64,000 nucleotides of DNA from Chalciporus piperatus (taxonomy: Eukaryota > Basidiomycota > Agaricomycetes > Boletales > Boletaceae). Position 1 is the stretch's first letter, and every line of letters begins with the position of its first letter. Made by a program: the position numbers and the translations under genes. The stretch covers positions 620,001 through 684,000 of the forward strand of contig JBBPTG010000003.1 in the NCBI GenBank assembly GCA_038093975.1, read 5' to 3'. Under the pieces are notes generated by a model. The model saw only the letters and a list, made by a program, of their open reading frames with translations, was not told the origin of the DNA and did not search any database. Positions 11,539 through 21,632 of this stretch are shown piece by piece.

Positions 11539-11749
11539 ATGCAAACTGTACGCAACGTTTTGGTCCTCCCTCTACGCGTCACTCACTCGTCTACCAGGTT
11601 ATCGTCACCCCTGTTAACCAAGCCGGTGGATGCGGTGAGAGCAAATGCACCTGCGGTGATGCGTAAGTACATGACCCCCACACTCAAGGGAGACGTATTG
11701 ACCGTCTCGCTGTAGATGCCAGTGCAAACCTGGCGAATGCAAATGCTAA
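11539..11749 (+). CDS. Metallothionein, 35 residues, seven cysteines
   Basis: Small cysteine-rich metal-binding protein expected to buffer Cu(I) or other d10 metals in the cytosol. Three exons: 11539-11547 (only three codons), 11598-11662 and 11716-11749. Both introns have clean GTACG/GTAAGT donors and CAG/TAG acceptors, and the sum is 36 codons. All seven cysteines lie in the last 21 residues, with spacing C-x4-C-x-C-x3-C-x-C-x4-C-x-C, three CxC pairs and no aromatic residues after the start. Seven cysteines in a short chain is the number known from the Neurospora and Agaricus copper metallothioneins, although the spacing differs. It is too short for normal ORF calling. Function is inferred from composition; metal preference cannot be read from the sequence. 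Confidence 0.85.
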
Positions 11750-12237
11750 ATCGTCTGTGCATAGCTCGCGCTAGAACCAACAGTATTTGCACAACCCGTG
11801 GCTGCTGTAAACTGTATTTATACCTGGAAATCCAACTTCGAGCCCATTGATGCGGAACACGCTGAGCCCATGAACTTCTCATCCTGACAGACAGACTCTG
11901 AGAAGTGGCGTCACCCTTGACATCTCCCTGCCTTATCGCGGTTGGTGAGGCAAGGCAACATGACTCCGAAGTTCTCGCGGATGCAAGGGACGTGGAACAA
12001 ACGATTCCTTGCAATAAATTGATGTTCAAGCCTCCGCTATTTGATAGATTAAGTCAAAAGGTGTCCACAATTCCACAATACATACATTCATCTAGACCGC
12101 AAACGGCCTTGCGTGAATTACTTAGAAATCATCTATCACCAGCGATGAACCACAAATAAAATGACACAACCATCTGTAGGTGGATTAGTGTGCGGTATGT
12201 ATTCTATGCTTGAGTCGATGTAGATTTCCCCAGGGTA
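11750..12237. other. Intergenic region (convergent 3' ends)
   Basis: Lies between the 3' ends of the metallothionein gene and the minus-strand hydrolase. Nothing beyond presumed 3' UTRs is seen. Confidence 0.6.
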
Positions 12238-13836
12238 TCATTGCTGTTGATCAGCAAGATTGAGCTCCTCGACGAGTAGCTCGTTCACAGCGGTTGGGTT
12301 ATCAAGGTAAACTGGTGTAGGAACACGTGTCATCAGAGACCCTAGATGACGTGGTTATTGAATGCTTACCGTGGTGTCCAGCATTGGGGACAGCGAACAT
12401 ACGCCCCTTCTCGTTACCAGTACGGCGAAGCTTCTCCAAAGATTGGAGACCCCCTACAGGATCCATCCAGTCATGTTCGCCATCTGAAGACGAGGTAAAA
12501 ATGAAGCCATTTTCGAATGAGACAAGAGAATACTGACAGACAAAAGTGACAGGAATCTTCAACGCATGTATCCGGTCAACAAGAGGGAGGCGGGCGAAGG
12601 CGTAAGGCGCGAGGATATGGGCTGTACAGTATGAGACAGAAGTACCGGAGGAGTCAAGAGAAGCTTACAGATACAGTACTCTCCTGAGCCTTTAGCAAGG
12701 GTTATGTTGAGGATGTAATCGTGCATATCACGGGTCTCATCTTCTGTCAGACCAGAAAAACGACGACTTGAGTACTACGTATGATCTTGTGAGTAGGAGA
12801 GCTTTTCGTCGCATGAAAGAAGAAACAAACCTTTCCCACCAACATTGGCCCCCAGAACAATGTCGAGCGAACCACCTGGAATGGACTCCATCCTTCTTCC
12901 CACAAATACGTGAGGAGTCTTCGAGAACGACTCTCTTCTTTCTTGATCGCCCTCTGCTCGTCCCTGATGCTCTTTATCTCGGAAGGGGAAGCTGGCTCCG
13001 CTGCGGAGTCACCAGACTCCCCCGAATCCGTCAACTCCCTCGAAGGCATCGTCAGATTGTCAGGGTTGTGCGGTACACCCGCAGGAGATAGCAAGACGAG
13101 CTTGTGGACGCGCGTAGGATAGCGAAGTGCATACGCAACACTAAAATATGCACCAAGCGAATGTCCGATGAGGGTCATCTTTTCTAGGCCCATCTGAGCG
13201 CGCCACTCCTCGAGAGAGTCGATGAAGAATGATTCGGCTTCTCGTACACGACCAGGCATGTCGTCTCGTTTAGCCTTGATTCGAAAGGGGACGCGGGCGG
13301 AGCGACCCATACCAAGCCAGTCTAAGGCATAGACATTCGTACCACGATTACCAGCCCAAGTGGCGAGCACAGGGAAGTTTCGGAAGAAGAAACCGAGACC
13401 GGCACCATAACCGTGGAGAACGACGGCAGGCGGAGGGGCCGTTGGTGAAGGATTCGTGGATTTTATTGAGAGCAAATTGAGATAATGTTTGGGAGCTGCA
13501 AGGTATATTCGTTCGCTGCGAGCGATCACTGGGCTATCACTGACTGCAGACTCAGGCATCCTCTCGGGTAAGAAGAAGGGTAGTCGCCTGGGTGAAATAA
13601 ATGGACTTGACTGAGTTCAAGTCAGGATATTAGGGACAGACATTCGTACCGCAACAGTCGTTCTTCCGCTGCAGCTCCCTGTTTCTCACCCACGGTCCAC
13701 CTAATGACCCAAGTCAGTTCGGATGAATCGCGGAATGATGGTGAGCATACCAGCTTTTGAGACTTGCGGTGAAAGTGACCGGTATCTCGCGAGCCGGGGG
13801 GATAGGAAGATGAAGGGATGAGCTGGATGCTGCCAT
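12238..13836 (-). CDS. Alpha/beta hydrolase of the CLD1/ABHD4-ABHD5 family
   Basis: Predicted lipid hydrolase or acyltransferase; yeast Cld1 deacylates cardiolipin and ABHD5-type proteins act on phospholipids and lipid droplets. Seven minus-strand exons: 13751-13836, 13650-13700, 12831-13587, 12669-12774, 12538-12621, 12370-12483, 12238-12311, giving 423 residues. The short first two exons are recognised because their joins give LKSWWTVGEKQGAAAEERLL and then PFFLPERM, typical of this family before the hydrolase core. The core contains VVLHGYGAGLGFFFRN (oxyanion loop), ALDWLGMGRS, the nucleophile elbow GHSLGAYF, YGEHDWMD (acid) and GHHVYLDNP. The last holds the catalytic His within an H-x4-D motif. 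A Ser/Glu-rich insertion sits before the cap. The exact substrate cannot be decided. Confidence 0.88.
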
Positions 13837-15009
13837 AGGAGACTGTACTGATAGCGAGGAGACCGTGAACGAGAAGAGACGCAGGCGGGTAGTAGAAATA
13901 CTCTACAGTGGACAGGCGATGTGCTCACGAGTTGGGCTGCCTTTGAGCTACGTATGCAAGTGCCGACCGCCTTGCCTTGCACAACGCGGAGTCGCGGACG
14001 CAGCATCAAAGGTGCATGACTAATCACCCCTTTCCGATATGGAGCATAGCAATATTGATCATGTCCGGCCAAGTCGTCTGATCTCGTCGGCAGAATCAAG
14101 TGCGCATGCACAGTCCCTTGTTTCAGTCAGATGCAATGTATGCCGTTACGTTTAGTACAACTCCCCTTCAGGAACTTGAGACATTAATTATTGTGACGGA
14201 ACCCAAATGGAACCTAACTGGAAATGTTTCCTACAGGCTACAGTGCCCTACTTTACCGTACAAGCCAAGTCGTTTCGGGTAAATTCCGAGGAACCGGTCA
14301 ATGGTGGATTCTGGTTTCGAGCTATGTAAGTACTTAGGGTTTGTTTGAGATGGCCAAAGTGACCAAAAGTGCTGCTAAGCGAGTGCAGGCACCGATAAAA
14401 TTCTCGGGGCTGTTAGATCACAAACATGTGCGGGAGTAGACCGAAGACACGATGGAATTACCACGTCCGTGGGGGAAAGTGCACGCTCGGGTGCCTCGAC
14501 GAGTAACGAATTTCACATCCAGATGGTGACCTGATGTACCATTGGTGATGGAGAATTTATTTGGGGATGGCTGAAACAACTGTCTCGGTGTTCTCAGCCC
14601 AATTCAAATCCGAATGGATACCGCGTGTCTGCGAGGAATCGATAATTTAGGCAGAAGTGGCAATGGTGGTGAAACCCGATCACAAAAGCGAGTATGGAGG
14701 AGGAAGTGATCGTTCATCAGTATGGTGAGTCGGAGCCAACAGCCGGAACAGCAAATGTGATGCGGAATAATGCACGTGACTGGAAACCAATCGGAATGCG
14801 TTTAATTCAGCTTATAACCTCCCACAAAAAATCCTTATGACTGTTCAGTTCTCGTCTGTCTGTTGCTTTTCATCAACCCCCATCGCTGCATAGAAACCCG
14901 CAGTCCGTAAGTCCTTGTCCTCTTGTGAGGCCCTGCATCTAACCTCTCCGACAATCCACTCGATAGATATACATATTCCCTGCCTTATCGAACTTCTGCG
15001 GTCGCCGTT
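13837..15009. other. Divergent intergenic region between the hydrolase and HEM1
   Basis: About 1.17 kb with no supported gene on either strand. The minus-strand open frame at 13701-14111 overlaps the hydrolase 5' end and shows no family features. The right end holds the HEM1 promoter elements listed separately. Confidence 0.6.
14773..14818 (+). promoter_or_regulatory. HEM1 promoter cluster: CACGTG, CCAAT and TATA-like elements
   Basis: CACGTG at 14773-14778, CCAAT at 14787-14791 and TTATAAC at 14812-14818 lie in order within 46 bp, about 190 bp before the HEM1 ATG. CCAAT (HAP complex) control of haem genes is known in fungi; its use here is inferred. Confidence 0.5.
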
Positions 15010-17188
15010 ATGGATAAAATCGCGACCCTCTCGCGCTTCAAGAAAGCTTGCCCATTCCTGGGCAAAACGCACGCGCAGACACTGCGCTCCCTCTCTACCT
15101 TGGCGTCCCCCCGTTTCCCAGCCCTTTCTCAACTCACCGAGTCCGCAACCAAGTGTCCTATTATGGGTCCTGCTCTCCAGATGCGTTCCTCTCAGATGGT
15201 CGCCGGATATGCCAGTGTAGCTGCTCAAGCTGATATCGAGAAAATTCACCAAAGCAAAGGCATATTCCCTGGTTCCGAGATCACCGATGCCGACATTGCC
15301 AAATGCCCCCATGCCTCCGCCGCTCGCGCTGCTGCCCGCATGGCCGAAGAGCTCGCAGCTGCCGCCAAACCTAAGGCTATCTCAGCCGCCGAAAGTGCCG
15401 CAGCTAGTGGCTGTTCCTTCCACAAGACCACCACGGTACCTATCTTTGACATGCGAGCGAAAAACATCGCTTCTCATGCAACCACGCTGGGAACATTCAA
15501 CTATGACAACATCTTCGCCAGCGAGCTTGAGAAGAAGCACAAAGACCAGTCCTACCGCTACTTCAATAATATCAACAGGCTTGCCAACAAATTCCCAATC
15601 GCACATACTGCGAAACTCAAGGACGAAGTTCAAGTCTGGTGCGCCAACGATTATCTTGGCATGGGAACCAACCCAGTGGTCCTCGAAACCATGCAGTATG
15701 TGCCAAGCCACTTCTCTGTCAAACCCTATCTCATCCATCTACAGCCGAACTCTGGACAAATATGGTGCTGGCGCCGGGGGTACTCGAAACATTGCTGGAA
15801 ATAGTGCGATGCACCTTAGTCTGGAAAAAGAGCTCGCGTCACTTCACAGGAAGCCAGCGGCCCTTGTTTTCTCTTCGTGCTATGTGGCAAATGACGCTAC
15901 CCTCTCCACTCTCGGCGCGAAACTACCCGGCTTGGTGTACTTTTCCGACGCATCTAACCACGCGTCCATGATTCAGGGTATCCGTCATTCTGGTGCAAAG
16001 AAAGTCATCTTCAAGCACAACGATTTGGAGGATCTGGAGTCCAAACTCAAGATGTGGCCCGTCGAAACCCCCAAGATCATCGCATTTGAAAGCGTCTATT
16101 CCATGTGCGGTAGCATCGGGCCTATTGAAGAAATCTGTGATTTGGCAAAGAAGTACGGCGCCTTGACATTCTTGGACGAGGTTCATGCGGTAGGGTTGTA
16201 CGGCCCCCGTGGCGCGGGTGTTGCCGAACACCTTGATTTCGAGGCTCATCAGGCAGCCGGACAACGTCCGGAGGCCGTCAAGGGCAGTGTCATGGATCGC
16301 ATCGACATTATCACCGGTAAGCTCAAAGACTCTCGCCGTGGGGTTGCTTCTCTGACACCCCTTGCAGGTACTTTGGGCAAGGCTTACGGCACTGTTGGAG
16401 GATACATCGCTGGTTCGCGGGATTTTATCGACATGATCCGCTCCTATGCCCCTGGTTTCATTTTCACGACTTCCCTCCCACCAGCGACCGTCGCCGGTGC
16501 GCGCGCCTCTATCATATACCAGAAGCATCATATCGGCGATCGGGCTTTGAAACAGGTCAACGTTCGCAAGGTCAAGGAACGCTTTGCTGCATTGGACATC
16601 CCTGTCATCCCTGGACCATCTCATATCGTGCCGGTTCTCGTCGGCGATGCTGGTCTCGCTAAGGTCGCGAGCGACAAATTGTTGCATGAACACGGCATCT
16701 ACGTCCAGGCTATCAACTACCCCACAGTTCCTGTCGGGCAGGAGCGCTTGAGAGTCACGGTTACTCCTCGTCACATGGCTGAACAAATTGATGGTCTTAT
16801 CAGTGCCTTCGACACTGTGTTCACCGAGTTGAACATCAACCGCATTCGTGACTGGGAGAAGCTTGGTGGACGAGCGAACATCGGTGTTGGCAGGGACGAT
16901 GTAAAGCCCATTTGGACGGAGAGCCAGATCAATACTGCGGGCGTCCCACAGACCTTGCACGGTGACCAGCAAGCGGTGATCAACACGATGGCCGTTGATG
17001 TTGCGCGCAAGGAGTTTGAAGGTTTATTGGGACAGGTTGATTTCAAGGGCGAGCGTAAGGTAGAGGAGGATTTATTCACAGGAGCAGTTAAGATGGCTGC
17101 GGATTCTCTTTCCAAACACACCACGGCCTACGCACCTGTTGATGGCATCCAGGTGCCGGTTGGTATCCAGGTTCCCGTTTCCGCTTAA
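15010..17188 (+). CDS. HEM1: 5-aminolevulinate synthase, mitochondrial
   Basis: Condenses glycine and succinyl-CoA to 5-aminolevulinate, the first step of haem synthesis, in the mitochondrial matrix with PLP. Exons 15010-15695, 15745-16316 and 16368-17188 encode 692 residues. The first 100 residues are basic and alanine-rich, with three Cys-Pro haem-regulatory-type motifs at C14 (KACPF), C49 (TKCPI) and C99 (AKCPH). The core shows [43 protein letters not shown] and [13 protein letters not shown] with the PLP lysine. The join over intron 1 gives [13 protein letters not shown]. Intron 2 (16317-16367) is 51 bp with no stop; it interrupts the highly conserved IITGTLGK and must be removed. The start is the first ATG with a presequence-like N-terminus. 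The C-terminal 100 residues extend beyond the catalytic domain. Confidence 0.97.
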
Positions 17189-17375
17189 TCCTCGCGGCTT
17201 AGTCGTTCGTATTCCCAAGTCTGCTATGTTGTCTGTTACCCTCCGAATGTTACAGCGTTTAACTACATCCTTGCAGCGAGTGTTGAAAACAAGGTTAAAA
17301 AGGTATCTGTTCAGGTAGATTCTGAGGTAAGAGATTGCAGCAAGGATTGCGCTCTCGAGCCGTTTGGTTGGTGTA

Positions 17376-18555
17376 TCACGGACCCGCCAGCAGGCTTTCC
17401 GTCGTCGTCAGCTGTTTGACCTGCGGCTGAAATTTTTGAGTTACATGTTTCGATCAATTTCTGTGTGACTCTGTTGAGACCCGTTAAACGAAGAACTCAA
17501 GGGTACCCACCTCGCGGCTGGGCCCTTTGAGGTCAGCAAAATATTTGATCACGAAGGGGAGGTAATTCTCCGGAATCTACCAATTCAGCAGGGTCAGTCA
17601 AACTCAAACAACTACAGGATGGACCTGAACATACAGCTTTGTCTGACCAAAAATTGCGTAGGAGCCAGTTCTGTCTGCCCTTGTTGAATTTCCAGGTTTC
17701 AAATGCTTGGAATCGCTCGTAGGCGTAGGTCAAGGCTGCCAATGGTGTGGACTCAGCGACACTGTCAGCCTTTCGCGTTATTATAACGTACCTTTGTTGG
17801 ATTGCTCCGCAAGTGATTCATCGTTCCTGGGATCTGGGTATTGTGAGAGGTGGGGCTATCATGTTTTGGTCATCTGCATCTCCTCGTTAACCTACGCTGC
17901 TCACCTTTGCATCATCCTTATGTCCTTCCTTTCGTTTTTTGCTCTTTTTGGGCTTTGACTGCGTATCAGCGTCTGCGCCAGGCCCGTTAGTAGATTCATC
18001 CAGCGCTTCGTCGCCCTCGGTCTGTTTTCGCTTCTTGCTCTTCTTGGACTTCGGCGGCATAGTATCTGCCGCTGGAAAAACAGGTTCCTCCTGCATTTCG
18101 TCACCCTCCACCTGTTTTCGTTTCTTGCTCTTCTTGGGCTTCGGTTCCGCACCAGCATCTGCGGCCGGAGCAGTAGCTTCAACACCCAGCGTTTCGTTAC
18201 CCTCAGTCTGCTCCCGCTTCGTGCTCTTCTTGGGCTTAGGCTGCGTAATAGCGTCTGCCGCTGGAGCAGACTCCTCCGGCACTTCGTCACCCTCCGTCCG
18301 TTTTTGCTTCTTGGTCTTCTTGGCCTTCGGCTGCGTCACATCTGCCCCAGAAGTAGTAGATTCATTCAGCATGTTGTCGCCCTTGGTCCGTTTTGGTTTC
18401 CTTGGTACATCTTCTTTGCTAGACATATCTGGTGCAATGTCCTGCCCGTTTTCTGGTTCGGATTTTGCTTTTGCATCGGACACGGGCTCCTGCACGTCCG
18501 CAGACACCTCAGACTTTCGGTGTTTCTTAGATTTCTTGGTGCCCTTTTCTGACAT
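17376..18555 (-). CDS. WKF-domain protein (C7orf50-like) with lysine-rich N-terminal repeats
   Basis: Five minus-strand exons, 17905-18555, 17792-17855, 17635-17735, 17511-17576 and 17376-17426, encode 310 residues. The C-terminal 80 residues form a WKF domain: ALTYAYERFQAFETWKFNK, GRQNWLLRNFWSDK, then IPENYLPFVIKYFADLKG. This domain is known from small nucleolar-type proteins of unknown biochemical role. The first 217 residues are almost entirely acidic linkers separated by lysine clusters (PKPKKSKKRKQ), a composition typical of nucleolar localisation. Exon 2 is only 64 bp; its acceptor was chosen as the only one that keeps phase with both neighbours. The repeat tract is described separately. 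Confidence 0.8.
17930..18420 (-). repeat. Coding minisatellite: about six 90-100-bp units
   Basis: Each unit encodes roughly KPKKSKKRKQTEGDE followed by an acidic or alanine-rich linker ending in ADA/TQ. Units are 29-33 residues apart and differ by substitutions and small in-frame indels. Copy number is likely to vary between strains. Confidence 0.8.
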
Positions 18556-18779
18556 TTGCGACTATCGATACCTACACAGAACAGCAACCAGGTTAGACAG
18601 CAGTTATTGACGGACAGAACCCCCAGCTTGAGTGTGAAACACGCACGAGTAGTGATATCAATCCACGATGAAACTACTTAGGACAATACCAGGAGTACTT
18701 TGTACGGCATTCCTCTCTCACGCTGACTTGGCCGAAAACTCGCTCCACCAGCTTACAGCCTTCCACTACTATTTCCTCG

Positions 18780-19658
18780 ATGGGCCTTACATTTTCTTCT
18801 TTACTCAACTCTTTTTCATCGCTGATACGATGGAGCAAGGACCAGGATGTCCGTATACTAATGCTTGGTCTTGATTCGGCTGGGAAGGTATGCTGAATGA
18901 GGTATTTACTGGCGACCTCCTTCATCTCACATTGGTGTGTAGACCACAATACTATACAGGCTTCAGGTATGGGTCCTTATGTCTGTTTTGGATTATCTCT
19001 CTTAACTCCGAGGAAGATTGGTGAAGTAGTTTCGACAATACCAAGTGAGTCATTACTTGTGCTGTTGCTCAGGCACTTGAGGCCTTAACATCCCCAAAGC
19101 GATCGGGTTCAACGTCGAGACTGTAGAAGTGAGTAAACGCTTGCATGCCCGGCTACTCTTCTCACTGTCAGCAGTACAAGAACATCAAGTTCCAAGTATG
19201 GGATCTCGGTGGACAGTCGAGCATCCGGTGAGCACAGTTGTCAATGTGTTGAATATGCATTAGTTGACCTTCACACTTGCGCAGACCATATTGGCGATGC
19301 TACTTCCCCAATACATCTTCAATCGTCTATGTCATAGATTCATCAGATCATGCTCGCCTTGCCACCTCCCGAAGCGAGTTGTTGACAATGCTATCTGAGG
19401 ACGAACTGAATGGTGTACCACTCCTCGTATTCTGTAACAAACAAGATGTAGAGGGCGCGCTCAAACCAGAGGATATCAGTCAACAACTTGGACTTGCAGG
19501 TGGGGAGACATCGAGGCAGTGGAGTGTGCGTGGAAGTTGTGCCACGAAAGGGGAAGGTCTTGAGGAAGGTCTTGACTGGTGAGCAAGTTACGTCTCCTCT
19601 TATTCATGACGCTCATATGGGTCTGGTCAGGTTGGTGAACGCGATTCAGAAGAAGTAG
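18780..19658 (+). CDS. ARL1: ARF-like small GTPase Arl1
   Basis: Arl1 recruits GRIP-domain golgins and other effectors to the trans-Golgi. Seven exons: 18780-18887, 18943-18966, 19017-19044, 19100-19128, 19175-19227, 19285-19578, 19631-19658; total 187 residues. The N-terminus MGLTFSSLLNSF has a myristoylatable Gly2 and an amphipathic helix. GTPase motifs are GLDSAGKTT (P loop), the TIG switch formed across two introns, WDLGGQ, NKQD and the base-contacting CATKGEGL. The end DWLVNAIQKK fits the family length. Exons 2-4 are only 24-29 nt, yet all joins reproduce conserved sequence ([24 protein letters not shown] in segments). Confidence 0.95.
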
Positions 19659-20046
19659 GCTCGTTCCTGCCTGGGCGATCCCCTCTATCCTTTACGTCGT
19701 CGAATATGCATCTTGATCATATATTGGTATACCCACTGTGTAGCAAGCGCGTACCCTAATTGGTTCCTAATTCATAGAACAGATACTGAACTCTGCTGGT
19801 TCGACCGTCGCAGGGGCAGCTTCTTGTGAGGCGGGTGCTATCTGAACCAGAGAGGTTTGTCTCAGTTCTGGCTAGCGTGTTAGAACTTTCCAAACTCGCG
19901 CCCAAGTTTTAACACTCAGAACAGTTCAAAGACAAAGAAAAGCATGCATTCGGTTTTGTGTCCTAGCTACATTATCATGACCACCCTAAGCATCAGGAGT
20001 TCAACTCGAAGAAACTTTGCCTCGAACGTAATTGCCCATTTCCTTT
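19659..20046. other. Intergenic region (convergent 3' ends)
   Basis: Between the 3' ends of ARL1 and the NmrA-like gene. No further gene or repeat is recognised. Confidence 0.6.
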
Positions 20047-21099
20047 TCACAAACCGAGTGTCTGGGACACAGTGAGCCAGCGGTGTTCAGGCCATAGATC
20101 GTTATCGAGTTTATGTTCATCCTTCTTGGTCTTTGGATCGTATGTCGACGTCCCTTCTCCTGCCTCGACCTTTGCTTGCAGATACTCTCTCATCCGCGGA
20201 TTGTCAATTTCGTCAGGAAATTGAGACGCATGTACGACCTTGACCATGTCTCCATAAAGTTCGCCAATCTGACGGAAGGTGTAACGCTGCCCCTCGATAC
20301 GCAGGGTGCGATTACTCAGGTCTTGCGGAGGAAGGTGTGTGACTACGTAGGCCAAATAGCCTGTGTGGCATTTGTCAATTGACATCGTCATTCATACCAT
20401 CGGGGAAACACTTGCCTGTAACGTCGGCGAGCGATGACCAAGATGCAGGTTTGTTGCCCTCCCCGAGCAACGTGAGTTCCCCGTTCCAATCAATACCCAA
20501 GACAAAGGGAACGAAATCCATGAACAATCCCACCTATATTGTCAGTAGTGAGCCAATGTCCACGAAGATCAGAGGGTCAACGCACGTAAAGTCGCAGGAA
20601 GGGGATATCAGTCTCCTTGATTCGGTCTTCCCTTGTGTTCAATATCTAATCAAAACGTGAGAGTGAGACCACGTACCTACGAACGCGCTCTTTTCGCCTA
20701 GCAAGCCGTCTTGCCCTTCAGACGGGAGTCCATACTCAGATGGAACATACAACTTTACTCCTGCATTCTTCGCGGCTTCAAAGGTACGCTCCTGAAGATC
20801 CAAATGTTCGGGATTGATTGCCGAGATGGCTACTTCAACTTTATGGGACCTTAACTGCTCAGTGAGTGCTGCTACATCGGTGAAATCGATGGGCACATGA
20901 GTAGCCTCAGCAGGAAGCTTCCTGTGCTTGGGGGAGGGGCGAGTGAACACAACAACTTTGGCCCCGTTGTTTAGGAGGTCCTGCATAATTCAGCGTTAGA
21001 ATAAAGAAGTGGAGGTCGAGGAGTGCGAACCTGAGTCAGAGGAGCACCGAGCGTGCCAGCACCAAACACAGCGAACGACTTGAACAAATTCTCAGACAT
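20047..21099 (-). CDS. NmrA-like / isoflavone-reductase-like NAD(P)-binding protein
   Basis: Atypical short-chain dehydrogenase fold protein. Minus-strand exons 21031-21099, 20677-20980, 20586-20626, 20416-20533 and 20047-20360 encode 281 residues. The Rossmann start is FAVFGAGTLGAPLTQDLLNNG, completed across intron 1, followed by VVVFTRPSP. VAISAINPEHLDLQERTF and LYVPSEYGLPSEG are typical of the isoflavone-reductase-like branch in basidiomycetes. Exon 3 is 41 nt. Its boundaries were chosen so that both adjoining introns are about 50 bp and the frame reads FVDRIKETDIPFLRLYVG. The last intron (20361-20415) uses a GC donor (GCAAGT). The usual catalytic lysine position was not identified, so it may be a redox sensor or a reductase. 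Substrate unknown. Confidence 0.8.
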
Positions 21100-21632
21100 T
21101 GTGAGTTTCGAGGGCGATGATGATGGGGCCAAGATGGAGCAGCCTTTCAAGTTTATCACAGGAGCCCAGAAAGGGGCTGCACCCACCGGCGCATGACGCC
21201 ATTCGGGTTTGATTCAGGTAGTACCTCAGAAGGTAGCTCCTGTCTCTAGATATGGGGTGAGGATAACGCGTTTCGGTTGTTTGCAGTTACTGTACGGCTC
21301 CAGACCCCAAGCAGAATAGGAACCTTGCTATCATTTCCGTCACTGGTTGCTGTATTCGCTCTTCCACGGTTCTCTCTTTTTCATTATTCACGAGGAACAA
21401 ATCAAAGCGATAGGGGCAAGACACCAGAGTTTGAAGTGACCAAATGTGGCAAGGGATTTGACGACACACATTTTGAAAGCCAAACCTGGACCTTTCCCTT
21501 GAACGATTGTCTTCATCCCGACTCTTGGGTCTGCGTACGGGAGGTTAGGACCTTTCGGGTCCAGGAACTTATGCTATAAGAAGGCAGCGAAAATGTCTAG
21601 CAAGACGAATAGCAAAATCTATACACACTGCG
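21100..21632. other. Intergenic region upstream of the NmrA-like gene
   Basis: Contains the promoter of the NmrA-like gene and the 3' end of CDT2. No supported coding exon. Confidence 0.55.

Noticed and set aside
13701..14111. 136-codon minus frame upstream of the hydrolase
   Set aside because: It overlaps the real first exons of the hydrolase in another frame and has no recognisable features.
15923..16972. 349-codon open frame antisense to HEM1
   Set aside because: It mirrors the conserved HEM1 coding frame, with no intron logic and no family motif. A shadow of biased codon use.
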